A stretch of DNA of 64,000 nucleotides from Paguma larvata (GCA_030068075.1 CM057826.1:70653312-70717311), one strand, 5' to 3'; shown: positions 1-12,622, counted from the stretch's first letter. Notes: generated by a model not told the origin, from the sequence alone. Numbers and translations: made by a program.

Positions 1-122
1 TTAGGAACAGCAACAAAACATTTATATACTAGAGATACGTATTCATTCTCATGCATATACATATATATGGTATATCGTACTATATATAAATGATAGCCTC
101 TAGCTAAGAATTTGACTTTTGA

Positions 123-343
123 GGGTCACCTGGGTGGCTCCATCAGTTAAGTGTCCGACTTCAGCTCAGGTGATGATCTCACGGTTTGTGGCTTCGAGCC
201 CCGCGTCCAGCTCTGTGCTGACAGTTCAGAGCCTGGAGCCTGCTTCAGATTCTGTGTATCCCTCTCTCTCTGCCCCTCCCCTGCCCCTGCTCTGTCCGTC
301 TCTCTCTCTCAAAAATAAATATACATTAAAAAATTAAAAAAAA
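123..343 (+). mobile_element. Felid tRNA-Lys-derived SINE (SINEC_Fc-type), full length
   Basis: A full-length carnivore SINE. It opens with the tRNA-like head (CACCTGGGTGGCTCCATCAG) and has the box-B-like stretch TTCGAGCCCC. A felid-type middle (CTGACAGTTCAGAGCCTGGA) follows, then a CT-rich segment and an A-rich tail. It is flanked by a perfect 17-bp target-site duplication, AAGAATTTGACTTTTGA, at 106-122 and 344-360. The perfect duplication points to a fairly recent L1-mediated insertion. The 72-codon frame through it is a by-product of the repeat and not a gene. Confidence 0.96.
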
Positions 344-1226
344 AAGAATTTGACTTTTGATACCTGAAAGGACCATATTAAAGTATAGTCAGTCAAAAGA
401 CAATTGCTATAATGTGTGCCAAAAACTTTGTTTCAGTACTTTTTTTTTCCACAATAGAGAGGATAAGTTTTTCTTAGAAGCCTTTTCCTAAAGAAAAGAA
501 TTAAAATCGATAGGTGTTTAATTTCTCATGGGAAATGCTTTTAATACTACAGGGTCAGCTCAGAGGATTAGGTCAGTCAAATATAAAAGAATATAAACTC
601 CTGGAATCAAAGTTGAAAAAGCTCTATCAATAAAATTGTTCATTAGATTCCCTGAGTCTAAATTAGAAAGTGGAACAGGATCCTCGGAACTGAGACTAGA
701 AGTAAATTCTTAAAAGCAAAACTCTGGTGCTTAAGAAAGGATGATTTTAAAAGAACATTCAGTTATCTAATTCTTGACAAGTGTGGCTCACTTGTACTTG
801 CTTTAGATGGATGCCTTATAGGTTACAAATGGTTTTACTCCACAGAGATTTTCAAAATACATGTGGACTCCATTATACTATGATCCTCCTCCCCATTCCA
901 TTAAATAAAAGAAGAAAAGAGTAACTAAAACCTTAACATGATACACAGAAAGGTATGCTTAATTTGAATCCTTTTGCTTAAAGCCTATCAGAAGTACCTG
1001 GTCAGCCCCACATGGTAGATAGCTGTTCAACTGTTTGATTTTTTTCCCTCAGCAAGGCACCTTTATATGAATGCCATTAATATTCAAGAATAGGCATATT
1101 AGTAACCAATCCTAAATCTCAATTTGCAAATCTTAGTCTGTGTTAGATTTCCAAAGGACACGGTGCAATTTACAAGACCTGTTTAGTGCTGGGTCACTAA
1201 ATCTTTAAAATAAATGTAGATATCCC
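344..1226. other. Unassigned intergenic DNA
   Basis: AT-rich single-copy-looking DNA between two SINEs. No exon-like frame, promoter or recognised repeat is seen apart from the right target duplication of the first SINE. Confidence 0.5.
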
Positions 1227-1400
1227 GGGCACCTGGGTGGCTCATTTGGTTAGGTAACAGACTCTTGATTTCAGCTCAAGTCATGAATTCCAGTGATGAG
1301 ATCCAACACAGCAAGGGGCTCCACGTTGGTGTGGGGCCTGCTTAAGATTCACTCTCTCCCTCCCCCTCTCCCCATGCCCTGCTCTCTCTCTCAAAAAAGG
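1227..1400 (+). mobile_element. Carnivore SINE, older and diverged copy
   Basis: The head reads GGGCACCTGGGTGGCTCATT, followed by TTTCAGCTCAAGTCATGAAT, GGGGCCTGCTTAAGATTC and a CTCTCTCCC-rich 3' segment. The middle (GAGATCCA followed by GCAAGGGGCTCC) resembles the older pan-carnivore subfamilies more than the felid SINEC_Fc body. No convincing target duplication was found. The element runs into a TA-rich stretch. Confidence 0.85.
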
Positions 1401-1480
1401 ATATAGATATTTATAGATATACAACTATATATATTCCCATATATATTGATATAAATATATAAGTATATATATAATCAATT
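1401..1480. repeat. AT-rich low-complexity tract
   Basis: Alternating TATA/ATAT tract (TATAGATAT and ATATATAT blocks) directly behind the SINE at 1227-1400. It probably grew from the SINE tail. Confidence 0.6.
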
Positions 1481-3717
1481 TTCAAAGAAAATTTTACAAA
1501 TCATCTTTTCAATATGAATTTAACTTAAAAATCATTGTTATTTTAAAAGCTCAGTCTGAAAATTATTCCATATTAATAAGTAATCTTATGCCAGAAATGG
1601 ATTTTCTAATCTTATTTTGAACCTTATTTCTGTTAAGCTTTACACCTTCATAATCCTTTCTTTTCAATTCTACTTGTTTTGGCAGGACTTTAGGAGCTTA
1701 TGACATCAAAATAAAATAAACCACAGAATTGAATGAAACTGAATAAAATTTTCAGCCTGTTTAAAGTTAGACTATACTATAGCATGGGGAGATGATTCAA
1801 TACAATGTCATGATGAGGAATAATTTACCACCTTTGGAAATTATTTTGAGATGCAATGTTTAAAAAAATCTAATCTAAATAAAAACCTTCAGTTTTTTTT
1901 TTTTAAACAAAAGACTTTAAATCATTGTACAAAAATCCTCTGTATACAAATCCACTGTATACAAATCAGTTCAAGAGCTTGGGAAACACACCGGTAAGGG
2001 CTTCCTAGCCTTTCAGTGGTTCTACTGATTTAGCCTCCTTTTGTCTCACAACCTGATACTGCGCAGGCTCTCTTGATTATCTTGCAGGCCCACTTCACTA
2101 CGGCTGAAGGGTGGTAATCTGCTGGAAAATGACAGCATTCAGCAGGTTAAAAGCAGCTTGACATAGGCTAGGTGGGAATAAATGTTAAGGTCTTACTTTC
2201 CAGCAGTTTTGGAAAGATTCAGAGTAGGATCAAGGAATAGATAGATGAGGCACCCTAGAATCCAACCTGATGATGGGATAGGGTATCTTGTGGTGTTGAG
2301 GATAAGAGGGTTCATAAAGGGAAAAGAGCAAAGTACCAGTGAAGGGAGAGACAGATTTAGGCCGGTTTAGATTCAGAGCATAATTCATCCAATTAATGTA
2401 AAAGAAGTAGTTAAAACAGAATTTTTAAAGTCTTGATTTGCTGTCAAGTTTCTAAATGATAAAAACACTTTGGACCATTCTAGATGGAAAAATGTTAAAG
2501 TTTTTGTTACACCTGCTGTGATGTCTTTTAGTGTGTAGACAGTTTTCTGCAAGCTCAAGTTAAAGATCTATCTTGTTTAAAACAGGAAAAAAAAGAACAA
2601 GAGAGGGGTAAAAAAATCAATCTGATTGATCAATGCTGAACAAAAACTATAACAACGAAAATTCCTATCAGATCATTTTTTTCTCTGAGAAAGGAGTTAT
2701 TTATTTGCATTACCTTTTAAACTAGAATAGCCATCATGATTCTCAGCCAAATATGTTGCTCTTTTTTTTTAACCTCTTCTCACTGCTATTGTCAAAAGTG
2801 GCTGTAATCTCATGCAGATGAGATATTGATCTGTTGCCGATGTTCACTGAGCAGCCAAAGGGGAATCACATTACCAGCTACAAACTCCATCAATCATAGT
2901 CTCCTTAATAACCACACTTAAACGATCTCTCTTGGCATTAACTTACATTGCATCCATGGCTGGCATCCAGGCTTCAAAAAGAAAAAGGTTCATTTTGAAG
3001 GGCAGGTTTAAGGCCACTATAGATGATTTAAATAAAAGGTCTTGGGTTTTGGTCAGAACAACAGGGCTTATTAAATTAATTGACTTAATTTAATCCAATT
3101 AATTTAGATCAAGTCTATGGAAATAGATCAAAATGTTCTTGTATTTGTTTATGAATACAGGATTATATCCTTAGCACACAAATTAAATGCATAGAAGTGA
3201 AGCGTGAAAGTACACAATGACACATGAAGGCATGCATTTGGATTGAGTCTTCTTTACTAAATGCACCTTCTTCAATCTTCTTTCCTCTCTCCCCTACATG
3301 TAGATGCGAAAAGTTACTATAATGTGAAAACAGAGGGAAAAAAAGTTGGCAGAAAAAAGATAAGGGAGTAATAAAGTAATAATGATAATGGAAATAAACT
3401 AACATTATTACTGCTGGGGGAACTAATGAACTGTTGTTTCGAGCCCACGCTTCTGTTATAGTGTCAACTCAGCTCTTCTACTTAACTATTGGCAGTCATG
3501 CGAGAACATCAGATGGAGGCTAGAGCAAGCATAAAAATGAACACCTCCCTCTCCTGCACATCTTCTCTGGTTCTCTCATGGTCTAAAATGCCATCAATTT
3601 GGAAACAAGCCCAGAAGAAACAACTATTCTTTCTGTCCCATCCCACCCATACACCCAACTAGCTTTTTTACTGCATTTGTTTCCTCCCAGAATACTTAGA
3701 TTTAATGCATGTCCCTA
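1481..3717. other. Unassigned DNA with a possible conserved block at 2790-2960
   Basis: No repeat family or coding frame was recognised. The stretch 2790-2960 is compositionally complex, not AT-simple, and includes CATGCAGATGAGATATTGAT and CCATCAATCATAG. It looks more like a conserved noncoding element than decayed repeat. That is an inference from texture only. Confidence 0.4.
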
Positions 3718-3845
3718 TTCTCAAACTTTAGTGGACATAGGACGTCTTTGGATAGTTGATTAAAATATAGAGACTTAGGTTTCCCTCTGTTCTGATTCAG
3801 AAGGTCTTAGTGAGAATAGGGCATTTGTAGCAAGTTCCAAAAACA
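3718..3845 (+). mobile_element. MER5A-like hAT-Charlie fossil
   Basis: The order CAAACTTTAGTG, TTAAAATATAGA, CTGATTCAGAAGGTCT, GAGAATAGGGCATTTGTA, CAAGTTCC follows the recalled MER5A consensus, a short non-autonomous hAT-Charlie DNA transposon. In that consensus AACTTTAGTGTGCAT is followed by TTCTGATTCAGTAGGTCT, GCATTTCTAA and CAAGTTCCCAGG. The terminal inverted repeats have decayed. The family name is recalled and unchecked. Confidence 0.6.
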
Positions 3846-5149
3846 GTGTGAGCAGTTTGGGTCAAGAATAGGATTTGAGATGTTAGTGTGATTTGATTTA
3901 AATCCAGAAACTGTTAAATCTTGATTACTTTAGCAGCAATCGGAAAGGAAAAGCTATTTGATTTTCTCCATGTAAAATCTCATGTGATAATAATTGTACC
4001 AATAAAAACTAACACTAGAAACAATAAAAACTATGACTCAATGAATAAAAATGAAACAAATTCCTTATTCTAAGCTAAACTACAACACCTTTTTATGTAT
4101 ACATGTGTGTGTTGGGTGCTGGTGGTGTGTGTATCTAACCAAGTCAAATGATGAACAAAGCAGAATTTTGTTTATAAAACAAATCACTCTTCTTCCAAAA
4201 CACACATGTACACAAATATTTATATATTTTTGAAAGAAGCACAACAGATAATTGAATATAAATTAAAACTGTGTGTCCCAAATTGCATTCCACAGAACAC
4301 CAATCCACAAAAACTCCAATGATTAAAGTTCCTGTGTTCAAATTAGCACTGGAAACTCTGCCTTCTATCCTCCTATGCATGTTAGCATATTGGAGGCCAA
4401 TAAATATTTACTTAGTACGGATTCCTTAACCTTCTTTATCCTATATAAATATCACAAGAAAGTATTGCTCTGTGAAAAAGTTAAGACCTATTTTTCTAAA
4501 TTATGCTGCTGGTTATTCATTTTGAAACTTCGATTTAAAAATTGTCTCTTTAGGAGGAAAAAAACCAGACATGATTCCATGCATACAACAGTGTTACACT
4601 TAAATTTAAGAATTAGTAGAGCATGTATTAATTAAATTATATAAGTGGATATATCAAATATTACCATTTATATGATAGAAAAAGAACATTTCTAGGATTG
4701 TTATTCATTGTCACGTTAATATCCAAAAAGTCTAATATTAAGTGTTTGCAATTAGATAAATAAAACCTTAAAGAAGGGTAAGGAGTATCATTTTCCCACT
4801 TACATTTGCCGGCTACACAATTCATTACAGAAAATCAGAAGAGAAAAATATAACAAGGCATTTATAAATATTTCCTACATCCAGGCTCTTTATGCAACAT
4901 CCTCCAACATTGCTATAATGTGTTCTAGCATATTTGGTCACACTTGTCCCTCCATATAGATGACAAAGTGCAACTTAATGTGCTATTTCTGCCGTTGGTT
5001 CTACTACACCTTTCTTTACATGTGGCGTACAAGTATACATAAATATACATGTGTTTGTGTGTACATGCTTACTCTCCTATATCTAACATTGAAAGCAGCA
5101 TGATGTATAAAATTCAAATCTCTGAAAGTTGAATTCTACTTGCTGGCAC
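3846..5149. other. Unassigned intergenic DNA
   Basis: AT-rich sequence with short chance open frames on both strands around 4050-4635. None has codon structure or similarity that I recognise, and no repeat was identified. Confidence 0.45.
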
Positions 5150-5340
5150 TGCTTTCCACATCAAAAACCCCTCCTGCGTCTCTATTTGAATCCTACTAAT
5201 CCTTCGAAGACATTATCAATTCTATTCTATTCTGTGAAGCTTTCCTCAAGAATTCTACATTGATCCCTGACCTCCATCCAATTTTGTTAGCCACATTGGG
5301 CCTTGATTATGTTGAAAGTGTAATTTTTGTTTAAATGTGG
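5150..5340 (+). mobile_element. LINE-2 fragment (probable)
   Basis: Matches the order of the L2 3' region: TTGAATCCTACTAATCCTTC, then GAAGCTTTCCTCAAGAATT, then ATTGATCCCTGACC. This recalls the L2 motif of a CTCAAAT-type segment followed by a GAAGCCTTCCCTGACC-type segment. Divergence is high, so the call is tentative. Confidence 0.4.
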
Positions 5341-5527
5341 ACTTACAATAAGAGTATTCATTTTTGAGGGCATAATATTGAATCTTTTCCTTAAGGTACT
5401 TCATATTTACTTTGTTACATAAAGCAGATTTACTATACGGCCATCTTAGAATTCAGCACTATGTGTTTAGCAAATGAAAATGAAATTGAAATATGTGACG
5501 TGTAATAAACCTCACAACCTAGTATTC

Positions 5528-5765
5528 AGTATAGCCTGGTGTTTAAGAGCATACATACATTCTGAAATCAGACTTTGCATGTTCAGACTACATTTTGTAG
5601 CTGCATGATCTCAGGCCAGTTATTTAACTTTTCTGCACTTTAATTTCTCATCTCGAAAATCAGGTATTAATTATGTAGAGAAGGATATATAAATTAATAC
5701 AGTCAAAACACTTAGAAACATTACTACCATATGTTATGGACGTAATAAATATTAGTTATTGTCAT
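5528..5765 (+). mobile_element. MIR SINE
   Basis: Ancient mammalian-wide interspersed repeat. The core order is visible: TAGCCTGGTGTTTAAGAGCA, GAAATCAGACTTTGCATGTT, GTAGCTGCATGATCTCAGGC, AGTTATTTAACTTTTCTG, TTAATTTCTCATC and an ACGTAATAAATATTAGT tail. MIR is a tRNA-derived SINE whose 3' end matches L2 and which spread before the eutherian radiation. Confidence 0.78.
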
Positions 5766-5880
5766 AAGTTAGACTTCTCGGGAAATAGATTCTACAGGAG
5801 AAACTCAGCTATGATGCACTTTTAACCATGGCCTCAACTAATGAACTCCATAGGGAGATCTGACGCTGAGAAAGCCTTCA

Positions 5881-6079
5881 AATTTTTAATTTTTTTATTT
5901 GCGAGAGAGAGAAAAAGCAGGGGAGAGTGTCAGACGGGGGGAGAGAGAGAATCTTAAGCAGGTTCATGTTCATCAAGGAGCCTGCAGCAGGGCTCACACC
6001 CACAAAACGAGAGATCAGATCTGAGCAAAAGTTAAGAGTGGGACTTTGGCCACTCAGCCACCCAGGTCCTGCTGGAATG
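5881..6079 (-). mobile_element. Carnivore SINE, diverged
   Basis: Minus-strand SINE: poly-T and GAGAGAGAG on the left, GAGCCTGCAG in the middle and the head CCACTCAGCCACCCAGGTCC on the right. A short duplicated GCCTTCA at 5874-5880 and about 6080-6086 marks the likely target duplication. The two overlapping short frames (5878-6138 minus, 5927-6109 plus) lie in this repeat and are not genes. Confidence 0.88.
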
Positions 6080-6814
6080 GCCTTCAGAGATATTCTGCAA
6101 TGCAGGTAGAGGACTGTGACTTTATACTCCTGCATCATCTAGTTAAACTCAGGCTGCCCCGAGAATATCCTTGGATTAGGCAACTCTTTCTTGCATAGGG
6201 TGGAGTGCTGCAGGGTGGCCACCCAACAGTATTTGCAAAAGCTGGATAAAGAAGTCCTTCAGCCCTGAAGAGGATTCTAGCTGGGGCCCGGTGGTATATC
6301 ACAAAGCATTCACTTCACCTCCTATTGTTACTGTTGTTGCTGTTTAAAGAAAAATAAATCTGCGGTAACCAGCTTAAAAAACGTAAATTCTACAAACAGT
6401 AGAGGTGACTGTAAATAGAACACAAAGGAGTTCCAAATTCTCCTTCCCTATTTTTATACTCCATCCCTTTAGTATTGATTTGCTTTGTATGGTCCTTTAC
6501 AAATGTCATGAGTGTGTAAGAAATCAGATATGTTTTATTCTTGAGTATAGAGTCAGCATATTTATTCAGCAGGGAGCTTATGTTTTAGGTATCATTTAGA
6601 CTCATTTTCCAGTGATCATAAAAATTACAGTTTTGGGAACGATACTTGAGGAATCTGTATATACTTTTTTTCATATGAAGAAATGGCCGTAATTTCTATA
6701 GCAAAGATAACACTGTCACTGCAAATGAGTTTATTTTTTGTAATGTCCAAATGTATTCAGGAGGCTTATTAGTAAAAATTTACTAATTAATTATAAAACT
6801 GAAATAAATGAAAA

Positions 6815-6985
6815 TGCTTGATCACTTCCTAGCCTGCGACCTTGAGAAAGTCATTTCTATTTATGCGTTTGCTTCTTCATCTGTAAGATGGGGCAATATG
6901 CAGTTTACCAATCTCGCAGAGTTTAAAAGAGGCTTATGATGTCTGTAAAGAACATGGCACATTATCTGCTCTAGAAACTGTAAAC
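6815..6985 (+). mobile_element. MIR SINE fragment
   Basis: Shows the MIR core order: CTAGCCTGCGACCTTGAGAA, AGTCATTTCT, TTCTTCATCTGTAAGATGGG, GTTTAAAAGAGG and AAAGAACATGGCACATTAT. This corresponds to the recalled consensus GTGTGACCTTGGGCAAGT, CCTCATCTGTAAAATGGG, AAGCGCTTAGAACAGTGCC. Confidence 0.68.
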
Positions 6986-9149
6986 GCAAAGGATAGGTGG
7001 CTCTGTTTTGTACATGTTGACGCGGAACCTTAATAAAACTTTAACCCCATGGAGCTTTGTGTACTCTTTCTGTTAGAAATGATACTGACAGTCAATTATG
7101 TTGTGTAAACAATTTTCCTTCTTAGAATCTGCCTATAAGAATAGGGGATGGAAGGATGAAAGTTTTGTGTGATAGGAACTGAGCTCTTATTTTATGTTTA
7201 TCTTTCTCTTAAATATTATGCAGGGCTGAAATACTGAAGTGTAGCCAATGAGGTCCCCTGGATTATAAATACAAATAAATATAAGTGTCTGATGCACAGT
7301 CATAGGGATTACCATCAAATGCATAATTATATAAATTATCTGATTATATATGTATATAAATAAATTATATAAGCAAAGTTTATAAGGAAATTAAAACAAG
7401 TCTGTTGTCACATTTTGAAATAGATGAAAGATATCTAATTATGTTGTTTAAATACAAATGCATTTTGCAGGAAAGAGCATTCTATAGAATAATAGACAAT
7501 TTAATCCAGCCTTCTCCCTAGGTGAACTCCAAGTCTCATCTCTCATGAAACCAGCAAATCAAAAACCTCTTATTCTATAAACTCGAAACCATTTTGAACT
7601 CTATAAAATTGAATAACTCATTCTACTTTTTTCTCTTTTAATTTGCATACCTACACAATAGTCCCTTTCTTATTCAACACATTGATTTGGTATAATGAAG
7701 TTGCCCAGTCATCATTATTTACATTTTGTATTTCAAACATCTTCATGTCATATAACAGGAATAGCGAGGTATTGTTTGAATTCACTTTTCCCCATTTCCT
7801 TTGCTGGTGAACATTTTAAGTAACATTTTCTACAACCGTGGTGCAGCAGGAAGCTTAATAGAGCTGCTGTTTCCATAACAACAAATAGGATTTGAGCAAA
7901 AACACAATGCTCAGTGGTTACTGTTCCTCACAGCAGGTAAAAGCAGTTATTCAAAATTACAAGCAGCATGACATTGAAAAAAAATAAATTAAAGCAAGAG
8001 GTGCTAAGAGTTCTGTTCCATATTTAGTAAATGTTTAACTCATAAATGCTTGAGGGGGCAGCTATAGGATCCCACTCTATGCAGTATTTCTTCTCATGTC
8101 ATGACCTAAAATGAAGAGTAGTCATGAACATATACTTTTCAGATATTAAGAGTTCTATGAATCAAGGAGGCACCAACGATGACAAGTTAAATACTTTCTA
8201 AATTGACTAACTTCTTATATTAAGTAATTATTTATGTATAATTTCTAATTCTTATAGTTAAAAAATATTTACCCCATTTCCAAAATTACCCTTTATTTAG
8301 AAAACTTTGTTATTTTATTTAAAACTAAATGTGTATTTAATAAATGAAAAAAAATCTTGAAGTTCCAAGATGTTGTAGAGTAAGATAAGCAACACAGTCT
8401 GACCTGAAAGACTACAAGTGTTTTCATAGATTACTTCAAAAGCCACTTCTCAACCCGTGATTCCGTATCTTAATTCCTATGGTTGTTCAGTTTTTTAAAT
8501 GAAAAATACTTTGAGTGTTTATAGGAACATTTGCCTAGATAGAAAAAAGAAAAAAAGAAAGTCTTGGTCTTTCAAAATAGAGGAGTATTAGAGTAAAATT
8601 AAAATACAATGTAAAGGTGCAGGAGAGTGAAAATGATTATTCTAGAATATTTTTCACAGTATTGAATCCACAAAATATGTGGGAAAGAACTTTATGCGTA
8701 GCAAATTGAAATACAATTCCAATAAGAAATCTCTTTGTTTGTCATTCCTGAAGAGCAGGGATTCAGCCCAATGACTAATTTCCAGAAATCAAATTTGTTA
8801 TTCCTCAATGTGTCTTTCCATTTACAGAGAGCTCTAATTGGCAGTTCTTTCTTACACTAAATAAAGAAGCTAATAAAGAAACTATATTTTCTTCCTCATA
8901 TTATATCTTCAGTAGTTAGAAATGGACAGTCCATGCTTTACGTCCTGTTCTGTTTAGTTATGGGAGCTCATGGTAGCAACCATCCATATGCAAGTGGCAG
9001 TGCAGTGTAATTTATGAACTGATGCATACATATTGTTCAGTTCAGTTCAGTATCGCTTCTTTCCTACTGATGTTCACAATATTTATTTTTCAGCCTCAAG
9101 TTTGATTTGTATTAAATTTCAAAGGGTGATGTTTGTTCTCTCTCTTCTT
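6986..9149. other. Unassigned intergenic DNA
   Basis: No repeat family or gene recognised. Around 7800-7980 the sequence is more complex than its AT-rich neighbours, which may only reflect an unrecognised old repeat. Confidence 0.4.
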
Positions 9150-9290
9150 CACTAAACTAATTTCCTTTAAGGCATGGACTGGGATCTTTTCATCTTTGTA
9201 TTTCTAGAGCACTCTTCAATCTTACTTATAGAAAGCATTCAGTGCCGTTGAAAGCAATGAGTAAAAGATGATGAGGAGTAATGGTCAGAA
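9150..9290 (+). mobile_element. Possible LINE-2 3' fragment
   Basis: The order TTTAAGGCATGGACTGGGAT, TTTGTATTTCTAGAGCA, AAAGCATTCAGTGCCG, AAAGCAATGAGTAA resembles the decayed L2 3' end (GGCAGGGACTTTGTCTG, GCATTCAATAAATATT, GAATGAATGA). Weak evidence. Confidence 0.35.
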
Positions 9291-9329
9291 ATTAAGGTGA
9301 ACAGACAAATGGCTGAACTCTAATTGCAC

Positions 9330-9930
9330 TGTGGTAGGCAGAATTCTAGAATGGTCCCTGTAATTTCTATCTCCTGGTATCCACACCTTTTGCATAATCT
9401 CCTTTCCTTGAATGCAGGCAGAATCTGTGCCTTACTTCTAACCAATAGAAAATGGCAAAGGTGAAGGGATTTTGCAGGTAATTAAATTTGAGCTAATCAA
9501 GAGGGAGATTATCCTGGATCAGCTTAGTCTAATCAGGTGAGTTCTTCAAAAGAGAATCCAGACATTCTCTGAAGGAAGAGACTAACAGCAGCAGAGATGC
9601 TCTCCTGCTGGCATTGAAGAAGCAAATAGCTCTGATGTGAACTAATTGTGAAGAAAGCCCCACGGAAAAACACTCCAGGAAGCCTCTGGGGCTGGGGGCT
9701 TCAGTCCTGTAGCCGCAAGGAACTGAATTCTCTAAAAACTGAGCTTGCATTAAGACTCTACACTTCAGAAAAGACAACGCCTTGATTGTAGCCTTGTGGT
9801 ACCCTGGGGAAAGGCCCCGCTAAGTCAAACCCAGAATGCTGTCGATGGAAACAGTGAGATGAAAATGTGTGTTATTTTAACTGCTGAGTGTGGTAATTTA
9901 TTATGCGGCAAGAGAAAATTAATATACCAG
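9330..9930 (+). mobile_element. Old MaLR-type (MLT1-like) solo LTR
   Basis: About 600 bp matching a long eutherian LTR-type repeat from end to end. It starts GGTAGGCAGAATTCTAGAAT and continues CCTGGTATCCACACCTTTTG, AATGGCAAAGGTGAAGGGAT and CACGGAAAAACACTC. It then has CCTTGATTGTAGCCTTGTGG, CTGCTGAGTGTGGTAATTTA and the terminal AATTAATATACCAG. The ending (GTGTGTTATTTTAACTGCT, then a GGTAATTTATTA-like segment and ACTAATACAG) is typical of ERVL-MaLR LTRs. The exact subfamily was not assigned. No internal retroviral region is adjacent, so it is probably solitary. The 82-codon minus frame inside it is fortuitous. Confidence 0.62.
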
Positions 9931-12608
9931 TGAAGAAGTCCTCATCATGCTCTAGGATTGATCTAGTTATACAGTCAGAAATTTTATGCCAGCAACTAGG
10001 TAGAGGCACATAAGCCCAAGTCTAATATAGCTCTCTATCTAATTCTACTCTCATGAACTTAGAAGTTGCAAAGGTACAAAGTATCAGCCTGGATTGAATT
10101 GATTAATAGATCCAAAGTATTTTGAAAAAAAATCCATTATAAAATGTAAGAAGAGGATTAATTTCTCATATTAACATAAACTCCTACTGCTCATTATGAG
10201 CTATATTTTTTTAGGAAAAATACACGTATTCTTTCTACCCTCCTTTTACTACTTGCTATCATACATTTAAATCAAAATGTATTTGTCAAAGAGAAACCAT
10301 ATGTTTAAAAATGTGCTGGATATGTGGATAGTCAAAATGTATTTAAAGAAGAAACAACTCTTTAGCACTTAAGTTAATGAAATATTATTCACTATTGTAA
10401 GGAGGTATAATTATCCAAAAAATAGCATCCAACCTGAGAATTCCCCCATAATTAAGAAGACTTAGACCAAATGAATCATCGTAGCAGGTACGGTATCCAA
10501 GACTTCATTCTAGTCAATTATACTTTTTGGAGAAATAAGAACTTTATTTTCATATCTCTAATCAGAAGGCACCTTTTATGTAGCCTGTAGCTGTGTGACC
10601 CTGAGAAATGATGCTATCAACAATACTTTTTGATAAGCTAGAGCTTTTGTAGCAATCAGCTTAGCAGAATTTGAAAATGAGGTTTAAATGAAAGTTAGAT
10701 ACAAATTAAAGGGAAAAATCAATCATTGTCCATTTGAATACACACTGGTAAAATCTGCTTTTTAAAGAATGTATTTGAAGTGTCAATTTTTACTCTTTTT
10801 TCAAGTGTGGACAAGGTTATTCATCAATTTATTCACAGATGGTTTATTCACAAGGTATTGTGAGAAAAAGTTGGGGGCACATTGCTACAGCTGAAGTAAG
10901 TTCATAGAATCAAAATAAAGATGAAAATTCTCAAATTAGAAGCTAATCAATGACAAAACCTTTGATCACTTCCACCATTTACTCACTGCAATGATACACA
11001 TACTTTTCCCCAATACTAGGAACAATGTGGGGTCCAATGGTTATCATCACAGAAATTCTCTGGGCCTTGTTTAATAAGAAAATCACTGTACATTCAAACA
11101 ATATAACAGTGTGCATAGCCCTTAAAACAAGCTCGGTATGGAGGTTTCATAATTGCACCCGAGCAGATAATTAGGCAATTAGAGCTATTAAAAGTTGACA
11201 AAGCACTAAGCCTGCATGAATTATACTCCTGATTTCTAGAAGAAGCAAGGGAAAATAAGAAGACCTCCAGTGAATTTGTTCAACAGTCCCCTGAGGAAGA
11301 AAAGTAGTGTCTGGAGGGAAAAAAGTGGGAGATTCGACTTCTCTTTCTCATCCCCAGGATTCAAGTAGGGATTGGGAGAGAATTTGCTGGAGTCCTATAA
11401 ATCCCTTATCATTTGCACAGAATATATTGAACACATTAATAAGGTGAAATTAACTTTGCAAAATATGTAATTGGGTAAAAACATGAGATGAAAATAAAAC
11501 AATAGGACTAATGATTTAATTTCTGAAAAGCAGCTGATGCCTTGGCTCACATCAAACATGCATCCAAAGCAAGCTAAGAAGCATGCAAGGAAAACAGGTT
11601 ATTAAGGAGATTTCATTTTAAACGTGTGGGAAACACAACGGATTACATTAAATTTTGCATCTGAATAATACAAACTAGGAAGAAGGGCAAACCTAGTAGC
11701 CCTTGGCTCCTTGATTTACTTGTTAAACTCATAATGATTATATATGACTTAAAATTATTGCAGTTTCCTATATTGACAAATGTAATTGCTGAGACTGATG
11801 AAAGAGAATATTGGGATGCTGATTTGGATTCTGTTGGAAAGTACTTAGGAGTTGACAGATGGTGCATACATTCGGAGGTTGAGAAGGGTATGAAGGTAAT
11901 GAGACTGGGGACCAAAAACAATTACAGTGTCTTAAGCCTCAAATGCAGCATAATTGTGTCTGTAGAGTAGGCAAAACAATTGGGTTTAATGTATTCATAA
12001 TGTTTGTCAGAAGTGCAAGAAACAAAACCTGGAGGTGTAGATAGAGTCTGAAAGCATAAGTGAAACAACTACAGAACACTGTCCTCATTCAGTCACTAGA
12101 AAATTCAGGCCACAAATATGTAATGATGCGAAATGAATGAAAGTGTGTCACTGATGACTTTCTAGACTTGACATTAACAAACATGAGCCCATAAGGAGCA
12201 AATGGAAGCAGAAATCACCAACTATTGAACTCTATTTGAACATGACTGTAGAAGATAATGAAATTGAAACAGTAATACTAAAGGTTTGGGTGATGTGATT
12301 AAGAATAAATTTGGCATGCATGTGGATGAAGGAGGTCACTTTTAAAGGACTATAAAGCAACTATGTGATTTATTGATTAATTGATACTGAAGAACTATCA
12401 AAAGGATACAGTAATCTCTAAGAACAATATTTGGGGACAATATTGGCAGTGAGAAAATTATAATTGGATGATAGTGACGTAATCTGATTTCGACCTATCA
12501 CATTTCTTTTGTTGGGAAGTAATTTATAGTAAAAGAGTCATTCATCTCTAAGGTCCTCGAGAATGGAGAACACATCTATTTCACCTTTGCATCACCACAA
12601 GTACTTAT
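9931..12608. other. Unassigned DNA; possible conserved block near 11140-11240
   Basis: No gene or repeat recognised. The stretch 11150-11240 contains clustered homeodomain-type cores (ATAATTAGGCAATTAGAGC) in non-simple sequence and is a candidate conserved noncoding element. Frames at 11643-11970 overlap on opposite strands without any recognisable protein. Confidence 0.4.
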
Positions 12609-12622
12609 TAAAAGGCATGGCA

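Noticed and set aside
123..200. tRNA-like sequence at SINE heads
   Set aside because: It is the tRNA-Lys-derived head of a carnivore SINE, with box-B-like sequence but no intact cloverleaf. It occurs in all SINE copies and is not a tRNA gene.
9040..9057. TTCAG repeated three times
   Set aside because: Too short to be more than chance slippage.
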